Source: Serratia liquefaciens
GTDB lineage: Bacteria; Pseudomonadota; Gammaproteobacteria; Enterobacterales; Enterobacteriaceae
Assembly (NCBI GenBank): GCA_012719855.1
Contig: JAAXZN010000003.1
Coordinates: 186,001-250,000 of the forward strand
DNA length: 64,000 nt
Direction: 5' to 3'
The notes beneath the pieces were generated by a model that was given only the letters and a program-made list of their open reading frames with translations, was not told where the DNA came from and ran no database searches. Position numbers and translations under genes: made by a program. Positions 7,433 to 16,574 of this stretch are shown in pieces. Each line of letters opens with the position of its first letter. Within the stretch, counting starts at the first letter, position 1.

Positions 7433-9520
7433 TCAGGAGTTTGAAAGGATATTTTCTCGTAGCATATTGATTACTTTGGCCGCTTCGACGGCCTGGCTAA
7501 ACAGAAATCCTTGCCCCAGGTGATAGCCGGAATCACGCAGCGTTTGCCGCTGTAGCTCGGTTTCAATGCCTTCCGCAATAATATCAATGGATAATTTCTG
7601 CCCCAAAATGCCCATGCTTTCCACGATGCCCAAAATCGCCGGTTCGTTATTCATGCGGCGGATGAAATCCCGATCCAACTTGATGCAGTCCAGAGGGTAG
7701 TCCATCAGGTGCGTAAAGGAGGAATGCCCGGTGCCAAAGTCATCAAGCGCGATCCTGATCCCCATTTCCTTAAGCATTTGCAAGGCGCGCAGCACATACT
7801 TCGATCCGTGCTTGTTGAATGCATGTTCAGTGACCTCCAGCTCGATAAGATGGTGGGGGATGCGAAACATTTGCAGACGCCGCAGGAAAGTTTCGGCGTA
7901 GTTATCACGTAAAAATTCGATAGGTGCGGCATTCAAAGACACCGGTAACACCTCAACGCCAGACGCGATCCAGCCGGCGATATCGGTAAAAACCTTCATC
8001 TGCATGGTTTCGCTGATCTTGGTTGCCAATTCGTAATCGTTGAATGCTTCGACGACGGTTTCGGGCATCCTCATGCCCTGTTGCGGACAATACCAGCGCA
8101 GCAGCGCCTCGAAGCCCACAATGGCGCCGGTTGCCAGACTGACCTTGGGTTGGTAGCTGGGGCGGATTTGATTATCGCGGACTATCTGCCGAGCGTGATG
8201 AAGCTGCGCCGCACGCTCTTTTGCCTTATCCATCATCTGTGGGTGAAACATATAAACGCCGCCCCGGCCGCCGTCCTTGAGCTCATACAGAGCGGTATCG
8301 GCACATTTCATCAGTTCCGAGGCGTCGCGGGCATCCTGCGGATAGCGTGCGCAGCCGATGCTCATACCGCAATGCAGCGTTTTGCCGCCATGGGTAATCG
8401 GTGACTCGAGCTGCATCAGAAAGGTATTGGCGATTTTGTAAATATCCTGCTCGTTTTCAACGTCGCCGATCACAATCGCAAACTCATCGCCGCCCAAACG
8501 GGAAACGAACGAGTTTGGATTTAAATAAGCCGTCAGCCGGCGGGACAAGACGCGTAGCAGATGATCGCCGGCGGCGTGCCCAAGGGTGTCGTTAACCAGC
8601 TTGAAATGGTCGAGGTCCAGCAAAATTAACCCGAGGGATTTATTGCTGCTCAGGGCTCGCTTCATTTCCTGTTTTAATTTTTTGTTGAATAACCGCCGGT
8701 TGGGCAAGCCGGTCAGTTCGTCGTATTCACTGGCGATCAGCAAACGTTTTTCCGCTATTCGCTGAGAGCTGACGTCGCGCGAGACGCACAATATATTTTC
8801 TATTCGATCCTCGTTATCGAAGACCGGGCTGAGAATATTGTCCCAATGCTGCAGCTTGCCGTCTGGCGTGGCGCTAAGGCCGGCGAAGCGGGCGTTTTTA
8901 CCGGTTAGCACTTTACGCAGCGCTTTTTTGCCGTGCGAGCGCACTTCGGGTTGCAGCAGATTCAGCCAGGGCATGCCAAATTGCGGTTGGTGCTCACCTA
9001 TGCCCAGAGCGACGCTGCCGGCTCTGTTCATGTGCAGCAGCGTGCCGTCATTATTAATGACCTTGATGCAGTCGACGCTGGCATCAAGCATGTTTTTCTG
9101 CGCGGCCAGCGTGGTGGAAATGCGCTGTTTCTCCAATACGGAATCATGGATATCGGTGCCACTCAGATACCAGTGTATTTCCTCAGTATCAGGCATTTTA
9201 TTTGCGCCAAACGACAGTAAAAACCAGCGGTATTCACCGTTGCATTGCCGCAGGCGAGCTTCATTGACGAAAGAGCTAGCCGTGGCTATTGCCTGCTGCC
9301 ATAGCGGTTCGATCTGGGGGTATTCGGCAGGGTGCAAGGCTTTCAACCAGCAAGTGCCTGGGTTATCAGATGAGGAGAGGCCGGTATATTCACACCAAAG
9401 CTTATTGAAATGTCCCCCGAGGCTATTACCCATGCCAATGAGATTAGGTAAACCATTAAAAATTTCATTAGCCATATCCACAGGCGGTTTTTCATCACTG
9501 CGCTCGGGTAGAACACTCAT
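7433..9520 (-). CDS. PAS-GGDEF-EAL cyclic-di-GMP signalling protein
   Basis: A 695-residue protein with two PAS-like sensory segments (about 15-130 and 140-255), a GGDEF domain (about 265-425) and an EAL domain (about 440-690). The diguanylate cyclase signature RLGGDEFAIV is intact; no RxxD inhibitory site is visible just before it. The phosphodiesterase domain keeps EALLRW, EVTEH, DDFGTGHSS, KLDRDFI and IAEGIET, so c-di-GMP breakdown is likely the main output, with GGDEF either active or acting as a GTP sensor. No transmembrane segments are seen, so it is probably cytosolic and senses an internal signal through PAS. The start follows GAGGAAAT. It is monocistronic. Confidence 0.9.
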   Translation of the reverse strand: MSVLPERSDEKPPVDMANEIFNGLPNLIGMGNSLGGHFNKLWCEYTGLSSSDNPGTCWLKALHPAEYPQIEPLWQQAIATASSFVNEARLRQCNGEYRWFLLSFGANKMPDTEEIHWYLSGTDIHDSVLEKQRISTTLAAQKNMLDASVDCIKVINNDGTLLHMNRAGSVALGIGEHQPQFGMPWLNLLQPEVRSHGKKALRKVLTGKNARFAGLSATPDGKLQHWDNILSPVFDNEDRIENILCVSRDVSSQRIAEKRLLIASEYDELTGLPNRRLFNKKLKQEMKRALSSNKSLGLILLDLDHFKLVNDTLGHAAGDHLLRVLSRRLTAYLNPNSFVSRLGGDEFAIVIGDVENEQDIYKIANTFLMQLESPITHGGKTLHCGMSIGCARYPQDARDASELMKCADTALYELKDGGRGGVYMFHPQMMDKAKERAAQLHHARQIVRDNQIRPSYQPKVSLATGAIVGFEALLRWYCPQQGMRMPETVVEAFNDYELATKISETMQMKVFTDIAGWIASGVEVLPVSLNAAPIEFLRDNYAETFLRRLQMFRIPHHLIELEVTEHAFNKHGSKYVLRALQMLKEMGIRIALDDFGTGHSSFTHLMDYPLDCIKLDRDFIRRMNNEPAILGIVESMGILGQKLSIDIIAEGIETELQRQTLRDSGYHLGQGFLFSQAVEAAKVINMLRENILSNS

Positions 9521-9733
9521 TCGTCATTTCCTCTGAAAACCACCTGTCATTTATGCTAGCCAATAAAAAGCCTGCGGGTGGAAATATTCAATAGCCGTTT
9601 CTGCGCGATAAAAAAGCCGCCAGAGAGAATGAGATATAAAGTCGGTTAACACATTAGGAATACTCTCGTATTTCCGCCTTTTAATGAGCCAATTTAATTA
9701 GGTATTGGCTATTAAACAGTTGCCCGCGAATAT

Positions 9734-9762
9734 AAAAAAGCCCCCGCGGTGAGGCGGGGGCT
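9734..9762 (-). terminator. Intrinsic terminator of gcd
   Basis: A 9-bp GC stem (AGCCCCCGC/GCGGGGGCT) with a 6-nt loop is followed leftward by six T, 25 nt after the gcd stop. This is the main feature of the 9521-9786 gap. Confidence 0.9.
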
Positions 9763-9786
9763 GGCGATCATAACCTGTGGTTAGAT

Positions 9787-12222
9787 TTATTTATCAAGTG
9801 CATAGGCAATCACGTAATCACCACGGTCCGGCGACTGACGAGCGCCACCGGCGGAAATCACGATGTATTGCTTACCGGTGGTCGGTGAAACATAACTCAT
9901 TGGCGTGCCGCCGCTGCCGACAGGCAAGCGCGCTTTCCACACTTCTTTACCGGTGGAAGAGTCAAAGGCCCGCAGGTAGTAATCCTGAGTGCCGGCAATG
10001 AACACCAGGCCGCCCTGAGTCGCCAGCGTGCCGCCGAGCGTCGGCATGCCCACCGGCATTGGCGCACGCATTTTGATGCCGAATGGCCCGGTATCCTGAA
10101 CTGTACCGGCCGGGACTTGCCACACCACTTTCTGCGTTTTCAGATCGATCGCCGACAGGGTACCAAACGGCGGTTTCTGACAAGGAATGCCCAGAGGTGA
10201 CATGAAACGGTTTTTGTTAACGCCGTAAGGCGTGCCTTTTAACGGCACCGCACCCATACCGGCATTGACCGATTCACCGCCATTGCTGGCCGGGGTATTG
10301 GCATCGGTTTTTTGCGGGATCATTTGTACCCACAGGCCCAAACGCATGTCGTTGGCGAAGATGTAATGGTTGTTCGGATCGGTCGACAGGCCACCCCAGT
10401 TCATGCCGCCCAAAGAGCCAGGGAAGCTGAGTGAGATATCGGTGTCCGGTGCGGTAAACAGGCCGTCGTAGCGCATGGATTTGAAGCTGATGCGACACAT
10501 CAACTGATCAAACGGCGTGGCGCCCCACATGTCGGACTCGGTCAGTTTTTCGGCGCCAATCTGTGGCATGCCAACGGAGAAGGGTTGAGTTGCCGAGTAT
10601 TGTTCACCGGGGATGGTGCGGGTTTTCACCGGCAGCTCTTTTACTTCTGTCAAAGGCTTGCCGGTATGGCGATCCAACACGAAGATCTGACCGGTTTTGG
10701 CACCAATGACCAGGGCCGGTTTGGTGGTACCGTCCTTCATTGGGAAGTCGATCAGGCTTGGCTGCATCGGCAGGTCGAAATCCCACAGGTCGTTATGAAC
10801 GGTCTGATAAACCCACTTCTCTTTGCCGGTGGTGGCGTCCAACGCCAGGATAGAAGCGCCGTATTTGTGATCCAACGCGTTACGGTTAGCGCCCCACAGA
10901 TCCACCGAGGAGCTGCCCATTGGCAGGAACACGGTGTTCATCGCCGGGTCGTAGGACATCGGTGCCCAGGAATTTGGCGTGCTGCGGACAAAGGTCTGGC
11001 CGGGTTTTAAGGCCGAGTTTGGATCCTGATTACCCGGATCGAACGCCCAGCGCATCGCGCCGGTGATCACGTCAAAACCGCGCAGCACGCCGCCAGGCAT
11101 ATCAGTTTGTACGTTATCGGCTACGCGGCCGCCGACCACAACGGTAGTGCCCGCCAGCGTAGGGGCAGAAGTCAGCTGATATTTCGGATCGGCGGCATCG
11201 CCCAGACCGACTTTCAGATCAACCACGCCCTGGTTGCCGAAGTTCTGACAGAATTCACCGTTATCGGCGTTGATTGCCACCAGGCGCGCATCGATGGTGT
11301 TCATCAGAATACGGCGCTGGCAACTGTCGCCCGCAGCCAGGGTGACCGGCGTAGCGGGCGTAGAGCCAGGTACGGTCGGCTGTTGCAGGGGCTTGGCAAC
11401 ATCAAAGTAGGCCAGGCCACGGCAACGGTTCCAGACCTGGGATTTCGCGTTGATTTCACGTTTCCAGATCTCTTTACCGCTGTCGGCATCGACGGCAATC
11501 ACGTTGTTATGCGGCGTGCACAGGAAGATACGGTTGCCGATTTGCAACGGCGTTTGCTGATCTTCAGCGCCGTTGCCATCCGGGCTAAACGGAGTATCGC
11601 CGGTGTGGAAGGTCCAGGCGACCTTCAGTTCTTTTACGTTGTCGCGGGTGATTTGGTCCAGCGCCACAAAGCGGCTGCCGCCCGGGGTATTGCCGTAGTT
11701 ATCCCAATCTTTTTGTTGTTTGCTTTTATCCACCGGGATCAGTGGCAACGGCTCGCCGCTGAAAGCCACGGTAGGGTGTGGCTGGAACATCTGTACAAAG
11801 GTGCCGACCATGCCAACGGCCAATACTGCACTTAGCAGGTAAGACAGTTTTGCCAACGGCGTTTTGCCTTCTGGCTTACGCAGTGCCGGCCAGCTCAGGA
11901 AGGCCAACAGCATCAAACCAGCAGGGACCATCAGCCGCGAAACCAATGGCCAGAAATCGAAGCCGGCATCAACCACCGACCAAACCAGCGTGCCGACAAA
12001 CACCAGCAGGAACAGTGGCACGGCCGAAGATTTGCGACGGAAGAATTGCACGGCGGAAAGAAGGGTAACGATACCGGCAATCAGAAAGTAGCTGCTGCCC
12101 CCCAGCGAAACCAGCTTACCGCCGGCAATAGCAAAGAATAGGCCGACAACGGTAAGGATTACCCCTAATAAACAACACCATAGTTTAAGTTTTATACCCG
12201 GGCGGGCATTTGATTCAGGCAT
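9787..12222 (-). CDS. gcd: PQQ-dependent membrane-bound glucose dehydrogenase
   Basis: Oxidises glucose to gluconolactone on the periplasmic face and passes electrons to ubiquinone. The 811 residues (E. coli Gcd has 796) begin with five hydrophobic segments in about the first 150 residues, followed by the eight-bladed PQQ propeller: DKSKQQKDWDNYGNTPGGSR, 'AWTFHTGDTP', 'TPNSWAPMSYDPAMNTVFLPMG', and a C-terminal GGTPMSYVSPTTGKQYIV. The start follows GGAGTC. A strong terminator follows, so it is transcribed alone. No pqq biosynthesis genes lie in the window; the cofactor must be made elsewhere or taken up. Related quinate dehydrogenases share the fold, but the sequence reads as glucose dehydrogenase. 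Confidence 0.93.
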   Translation of the reverse strand: MPESNARPGIKLKLWCCLLGVILTVVGLFFAIAGGKLVSLGGSSYFLIAGIVTLLSAVQFFRRKSSAVPLFLLVFVGTLVWSVVDAGFDFWPLVSRLMVPAGLMLLAFLSWPALRKPEGKTPLAKLSYLLSAVLAVGMVGTFVQMFQPHPTVAFSGEPLPLIPVDKSKQQKDWDNYGNTPGGSRFVALDQITRDNVKELKVAWTFHTGDTPFSPDGNGAEDQQTPLQIGNRIFLCTPHNNVIAVDADSGKEIWKREINAKSQVWNRCRGLAYFDVAKPLQQPTVPGSTPATPVTLAAGDSCQRRILMNTIDARLVAINADNGEFCQNFGNQGVVDLKVGLGDAADPKYQLTSAPTLAGTTVVVGGRVADNVQTDMPGGVLRGFDVITGAMRWAFDPGNQDPNSALKPGQTFVRSTPNSWAPMSYDPAMNTVFLPMGSSSVDLWGANRNALDHKYGASILALDATTGKEKWVYQTVHNDLWDFDLPMQPSLIDFPMKDGTTKPALVIGAKTGQIFVLDRHTGKPLTEVKELPVKTRTIPGEQYSATQPFSVGMPQIGAEKLTESDMWGATPFDQLMCRISFKSMRYDGLFTAPDTDISLSFPGSLGGMNWGGLSTDPNNHYIFANDMRLGLWVQMIPQKTDANTPASNGGESVNAGMGAVPLKGTPYGVNKNRFMSPLGIPCQKPPFGTLSAIDLKTQKVVWQVPAGTVQDTGPFGIKMRAPMPVGMPTLGGTLATQGGLVFIAGTQDYYLRAFDSSTGKEVWKARLPVGSGGTPMSYVSPTTGKQYIVISAGGARQSPDRGDYVIAYALDK

Positions 12223-12657
12223 GTCTGAAAGACTCCAAGATAATGTTTTTCTTCATGTTTACCTCGAGTGATCGCGTCCGTGCCGTTCCCTGGTGGAGTG
12301 CAAGCAGAGCGTAAATCAAACGATGGAATGTCGATATTGTACCATTTGATTCATTATAAAGTTAAGGATATGTTGCCTGCTAACTAAATTCTTAGCCCGA
12401 ATTGCAACAACTGCGGGGGAGTGTGCCCCATTCTTCTGAAAATCAATGCGTTGTGCTTAATCCAGGACCCCAGCAAATGTTTGAGGTTTTTTACTATGGG
12501 GTTGCGGTGGGGTCAGGTTCGATCGTCACCGGTATAAAGCTGGCGAACGCGATGAGTTTATTTACTTTCGTAAATTTATGGACTAGAGGATTTGTATTTA
12601 ACTGAGCCATAAGCAAGCTAAAAACTTAATGCGAGATGATCTAACCCGGGAGGTAAC
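12223..12657. other. Intergenic region between gcd and the TAP hydrolase
   Basis: This 435-base gap between divergent genes should hold both promoters. A 67-codon plus frame at 12402-12605 has no recognisable product and no good ribosome site, so I do not call it. The part next to the hydrolase is AT-rich, with CCGGGAGGTAAC directly before its GTG start. I see no strong repeat or operator. Confidence 0.4.
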
Positions 12658-14187
12658 GTGAGGTTGTTAAGAATAGTTTTTACCATGGGTCTGTTTTCCC
12701 CCTTTAGCGTGTTTGCCGGAGAGAGAGTAGCTCAGATCCAGCCGATTGTTTGGCAGTCGTGTGAGGAGGGAAAATTCAATCAATGGTTCGGGCAGGAAGA
12801 GATCCCCGAACATATGCAATGTGGTTATCTTGAGGTGCCGTTGTCCTATGGCGATGACGAAAACGAAACGCATGAAACAGTCAAAATAGCGGCTACTCGT
12901 TTGCCGGCCATCGGTAATAAGCGGGGGAGCGTGCTCTCTATTTCTGGTGGACCTGGGCTGGCGGGAATAAGGGTGCCTTTTGAGACGGCAGCACTGAATG
13001 AGAGCTACGATATTATTGGTTACGACCCCCGCGGTGTAGGCCAGTCCCGCCCAAAAATTTCCTGCCCGGCAACGCTGGATAATGACGCCGATGCGAATAC
13101 GGAAAGTCTGGAAAAACAAAATGCGCAATGGGTCAAAGGGTGCATTATTAACACCCGACTTAATGTGCTGAAACATATAGGCACAGATGAGGCAGTCAAT
13201 GATGTTGAAGCGTTTAGAATCGCTATGGGTGGAGACAAATTGAGCATCATTGCCTTTTCCTATGGAACCCAGGTGGCACAAATCTATGCCGAGCGCTTTC
13301 CTGAACAGGTTTCGGCAATGGTTTTGGACGGGGTGGTCGATTTAACCGATGATGCTTTCACCAGCGATTACAAACAGGCTCAGTCCTTTCAGCGCTCATT
13401 CGAAAGATTTGCCGCTTATTGCGAACAAAAAAGGAAGTGCCCATTAACTAAAATCAATGCTACGGCACAATATCATCAGTTGCTCGAAAAAGTGGACGGC
13501 CTGTCGCTGAGCGATGGCTATGGTGAGGCGATCAGTGGAGACAATATTATTCGCGCCACCACCAACACCTTGTATGCATCAGAGGATTGGCCGAAGTTAG
13601 CCAGGCTATTGCGTTCGATTGATAGCGGAAAGCCAGACGTTAAAACGTTGGCGATATTGGAAAATATTCAGGATAGCGAGGTTATTGCGCCGCAAAACGC
13701 GCCCCCAAGAGGCCATAACCGACCGCTGGCCGCGAGGAGACTGGCCGAGAAAAACAACGCTGAACAAGAGGCTGACAATTTAGCGGTGATTGCCTGCGCG
13801 GATTCAGCCACCCCCGGCGTTGACATCAAAAAGAGTCGATTAAAAGAGTTAGCTTTGGCAGAGGCTTCGGCATTCAGCAATTACCCAGCCAGCAAGATTC
13901 GTCCGCGCAACATCTGCGATACCTGGCCATTTAAAGGAAAGATTCAGCCGCATACTCCAGCCGTTTCTGCTGAACTGCCGCCATTATTATTTATTGCACA
14001 AAAATACGATCCGGCGACGCCTTACGCGGGAGCCGAAGCGATGGCGAAAGCTTTTAATAGCCCCCTCATCACTGTTGAAGGGGATGGGCATACGCTCGCG
14101 CTTTCTGGATTAAATCTGTGCGTGGATGATGCGGTTATTGATTACTTTATAGACCCCAAGGCGTTTACAGGAAGTAAAAGATGCTAG
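12658..14187 (+). CDS. Secreted alpha/beta hydrolase with TAP-like C-terminal domain
   Basis: A 509-residue exported hydrolase of the tripeptidyl-aminopeptidase (SCO7095/TAP) type, expected to clip short peptides or esters. The start is a GTG with GGGAGGT six nt upstream, and a signal peptide ends at SVFA. The oxyanion region SGGPGLAG lies near 100. The nucleophile elbow is IAFSYGTQ near 200, with Ala where many relatives have Gly. Asp is in KYDPATP and His in GDGHT near the C-terminus, in the TAP-like domain. It stands alone beside gcd. Codon use looks more AT-rich than its neighbours, which may hint at a different origin. Confidence 0.8.
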   Translation: MRLLRIVFTMGLFSPFSVFAGERVAQIQPIVWQSCEEGKFNQWFGQEEIPEHMQCGYLEVPLSYGDDENETHETVKIAATRLPAIGNKRGSVLSISGGPGLAGIRVPFETAALNESYDIIGYDPRGVGQSRPKISCPATLDNDADANTESLEKQNAQWVKGCIINTRLNVLKHIGTDEAVNDVEAFRIAMGGDKLSIIAFSYGTQVAQIYAERFPEQVSAMVLDGVVDLTDDAFTSDYKQAQSFQRSFERFAAYCEQKRKCPLTKINATAQYHQLLEKVDGLSLSDGYGEAISGDNIIRATTNTLYASEDWPKLARLLRSIDSGKPDVKTLAILENIQDSEVIAPQNAPPRGHNRPLAARRLAEKNNAEQEADNLAVIACADSATPGVDIKKSRLKELALAEASAFSNYPASKIRPRNICDTWPFKGKIQPHTPAVSAELPPLLFIAQKYDPATPYAGAEAMAKAFNSPLITVEGDGHTLALSGLNLCVDDAVIDYFIDPKAFTGSKRC

Positions 14188-14322
14188 TTTTTATACGAAG
14201 AGAATATACCCAGTCGCTTTATATTTTTGCCCAGGTAACGGCGAAGGATGATTAGGTTACTTTTCAGTTTCTTTAGTTACATAATGTTATAGAAATTAAC
14301 TCATTACGTTAACATTAGTATT

Positions 14323-14379
14323 CCACTATGCAGTGCTTCGATTGATTGGGCGTCATCGTTTTACTGTACTGCATAGTGG
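14323..14379. repeat. 12-bp inverted repeat in the 14188-14500 gap
   Basis: CCACTATGCAGT (14323-14334) is exactly inverted as ACTGCATAGTGG (14368-14379) across a 33-nt spacer. It lies in the AT-rich 313-base gap after the TAP hydrolase and before the 3' end of a LysR gene. No T-run follows on either strand. It may be a bidirectional 3'-end structure or the footprint of a small palindromic element. Nothing else was seen in this gap. Confidence 0.5.
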
Positions 14380-14500
14380 GCACTATTAAAGCATTATTAA
14401 TCTTAAAGCAGAAAACCCATAGAACCGCCATCCTCTAATAAATCTCCCGCTATCAATAACCTGTGAATTTTATCGTCCCTCGTCGCTGACATTAGCTGGC

Positions 14501-15388
14501 TTATTCAACATTTGCGCTCAGGTAGGTCGTCAGCTGTTCCTGACAAAAATCGAGATATGCCCGTACCAGTCGCGATGGGTGCCGTTGTGATGGATAGAGC
14601 AAGCTAAGCGTTTGTTCTGGCAACGGGTGAGAAGGTAAGACTGCGCACAAACGGCCGGCGGCGATCTCCTTGTTCGCCATAAAGGGCGGCAACTCAGTGA
14701 CCGCCTGACCCGCGACGGCTCTGCTGCGTAAAAGTGCATAATCGTTCGCCACCAGTACCGCCTTCGGCTCAAACACCTGATGACCCAGCCGCCAGAGACC
14801 ACGGGTGCTGGAATCCGCTGCCCAGCTCGCACAAGGGTAGCGATGCAAATCCTCCACGCTGGCAGGGCGACCAAACTGCGCCAGTAATGACGGCGCAGCG
14901 ACCAGCAGATGCCGATATTTCAGCATTTGTCGTGCCACCATTGACTCATGCACGATGGTGCCGACGCGAAGCGCAACGTCAATGCCGTCCTGTACCAAAT
15001 CGACCCGTCGTTCCGTTGAAAAGACGCTAACGCTGATTTCGGGAAACCGTTGCTGGAAAGCCCCCAGCAAGTCCCACCAGGGATCAAAGTTGGGGGGCAT
15101 CGACAGACGCAGGCGGCCTTTAAGCCGGGTTTCATCGTTCATCACGGCCTGCTGAGCTTCATTCAGGGCTTCCACCCCGCGGCTGGCATGTTCATATAAA
15201 CGGCTGCCGGCTTCAGTCAGCTTGATGCCGCGCGGCGAACGCTCCAGCAACTGCACGTCAAGTTCGCGCTCAAGTTCACGAATGCGCCGGCTCAGGGTAG
15301 GCAGCGGCACATGGGTCTTGTCGGCGGCGGCCGAAAGACTGCCTGCTTGTACTACTGAGACAAACATTTTGGTTGCGTTGAAGTCCAT
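14501..15388 (-). CDS. LysR family transcriptional regulator
   Basis: A 295-residue LysR regulator. The winged helix-turn-helix occupies residues 1-60 (MDFNATKMFVSVVQAGSLS, then THVPLPTLSRRIRELE), followed by a periplasmic-binding-like effector domain. The wording ERDLDVQLLERSPRGI-like and SMPPNFDPWWDLLG resembles the AaeR/DmlR group. It is divergent from an MDR reductase gene with a 134-base shared promoter region holding an ATTCCA-N9-TGGAAT dyad. The reductase is therefore its probable target, along with itself. The effector is unknown. Confidence 0.87.
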   Translation of the reverse strand: MDFNATKMFVSVVQAGSLSAAADKTHVPLPTLSRRIRELERELDVQLLERSPRGIKLTEAGSRLYEHASRGVEALNEAQQAVMNDETRLKGRLRLSMPPNFDPWWDLLGAFQQRFPEISVSVFSTERRVDLVQDGIDVALRVGTIVHESMVARQMLKYRHLLVAAPSLLAQFGRPASVEDLHRYPCASWAADSSTRGLWRLGHQVFEPKAVLVANDYALLRSRAVAGQAVTELPPFMANKEIAAGRLCAVLPSHPLPEQTLSLLYPSQRHPSRLVRAYLDFCQEQLTTYLSANVE

Positions 15389-15436
15389 ATGACCACCCCC
15401 CTCTCATTTATGAGATATAAATTACCATTTTCGTCT

Positions 15437-15457
15437 ATTCCACATCACTATTGGAAT
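15437..15457. promoter_or_regulatory. Candidate LysR operator
   Basis: ATTCCA-N9-TGGAAT is a perfect dyad in the shared promoter region of the LysR gene and the MDR reductase gene. It fits the T-N11-A layout of LysR-type boxes. Confidence 0.4.
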
Positions 15458-15522
15458 CTTTACAGTTCAACTTATCGGCGAGATAGCTCGTTGATTAACT
15501 CACTGTGAACTGGAGAACGGAT

Positions 15523-16509
15523 ATGAAAGCTTATGTGATTGAACAAGTTGGCGGCCCGGACGTTTTGCAACTGCGCGATATTTCTTCTGTCGCGCCAAAG
15601 GCGGAGGAAGTTCGCATTCGGGTTCGGGCGTTTGGTCTTAACCGCGCCGAAATTTACCGCCGTGCCGGGAAGATGGGCCCGATCGCCGGACAGGTTGTCC
15701 CTGGGATTGAAGCCGTAGGTGAAGTAATTGAGGATGCTTCAGGCCTGTTTCGCACCGGGCAGCATGTGGCCACCGCCATGGGGGGATTGCAGTTCACCCG
15801 CAACGGCAGCTACGCCGAAGAGGTCACGGTGCTGCGCAGCAACGTCATCGATTTGGACGGTATCAGCCTTTCGTGGGAAGAGCTGGCCGCGCTGCCGGAG
15901 AGCTATCTTACCGTATGGGGGGCTCTGGGCCGCTTAATCGACAACGTACCGGGACAGACGGTGCTGGTGCGCGGCGCGACCTCTTCGGTGGGTCAGGCCG
16001 CAGTTGCCTATGCCAAAGCGCGTGGACAACGGGTTATCGCCACCACCCGATCGGCCGCTAATGCAGCACGGCTGACCGCCATTGGCGCAGATGCGGTGGT
16101 GATTGATACCGGTGAAATTGCAGAACAAATACGGGGTGTAGCACCGGAAGGTGTAGATGTAGCCCTTGAGGTGGTTGGCGCCGCTACGGTACGCGATAGC
16201 CTCAATGCGCTTAAACCTTTTGGTACCGCAGTGGTAATAGGTCTGTTGGGAGGGGCACCCGTTTTAGATAATCTGCATCTGATGAACGATCTTCCCAATG
16301 CTACACGCCTGGCCTTCTTCGGCAGCGGGTTGCTTGGTACCCCGGCGCTGCCTTTGGCCGACGCGCCCCTGAAGTGGGTTGCTCAACAGGTAGCAGACCA
16401 GACCATGCCGTCGCTGCGGGTGAAAACCTTCGACTTTGACGATGTCGCCAACGCTCACCGTATGATCGAGAATGACCGTGCACAGGGCAAACTGGTGGTT
16501 CGCGTCTGA
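15523..16509 (+). CDS. Zinc-independent MDR-family NAD(P)H oxidoreductase (quinone-reductase like)
   Basis: A 328-residue medium-chain reductase expected to reduce quinones or activated double bonds with NADPH in the cytosol. The N-terminal GroES-like domain has FGLNRAEIYRRAG without zinc-binding cysteines. The nucleotide-binding loop GATSSVGQAAVAYAKARGQ lies near 150-170. I use the ATG at 15523 (TGGAGAA upstream) rather than the earlier in-frame start at 15505, which lacks a site. Divergence from the LysR gene suggests regulation by it. The substrate is not deducible. Confidence 0.85.
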   Translation: MKAYVIEQVGGPDVLQLRDISSVAPKAEEVRIRVRAFGLNRAEIYRRAGKMGPIAGQVVPGIEAVGEVIEDASGLFRTGQHVATAMGGLQFTRNGSYAEEVTVLRSNVIDLDGISLSWEELAALPESYLTVWGALGRLIDNVPGQTVLVRGATSSVGQAAVAYAKARGQRVIATTRSAANAARLTAIGADAVVIDTGEIAEQIRGVAPEGVDVALEVVGAATVRDSLNALKPFGTAVVIGLLGGAPVLDNLHLMNDLPNATRLAFFGSGLLGTPALPLADAPLKWVAQQVADQTMPSLRVKTFDFDDVANAHRMIENDRAQGKLVVRV

Positions 16510-16532
16510 GGCCAGTAGGCCCATCGATGGGC

Positions 16533-16567
16533 AAAAAACAGTGAGGAAGCCTGCAACAGGCTTCCTC
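16533..16567 (-). terminator. Terminator between converging MDR and EEP genes
   Basis: An 11-bp perfect stem GAGGAAGCCTG/CAGGCTTCCTC with a 3-nt loop is followed leftward by a short spacer and six T. It suits the leftward EEP gene and may also stop the rightward one. Confidence 0.8.
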
Positions 16568-16574
16568 ATTGGCC

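Noticed and set aside
12402-12605. 67-codon plus frame between gcd and the hydrolase
   Set aside because: No ribosome site, no recognisable product and location in a promoter region.
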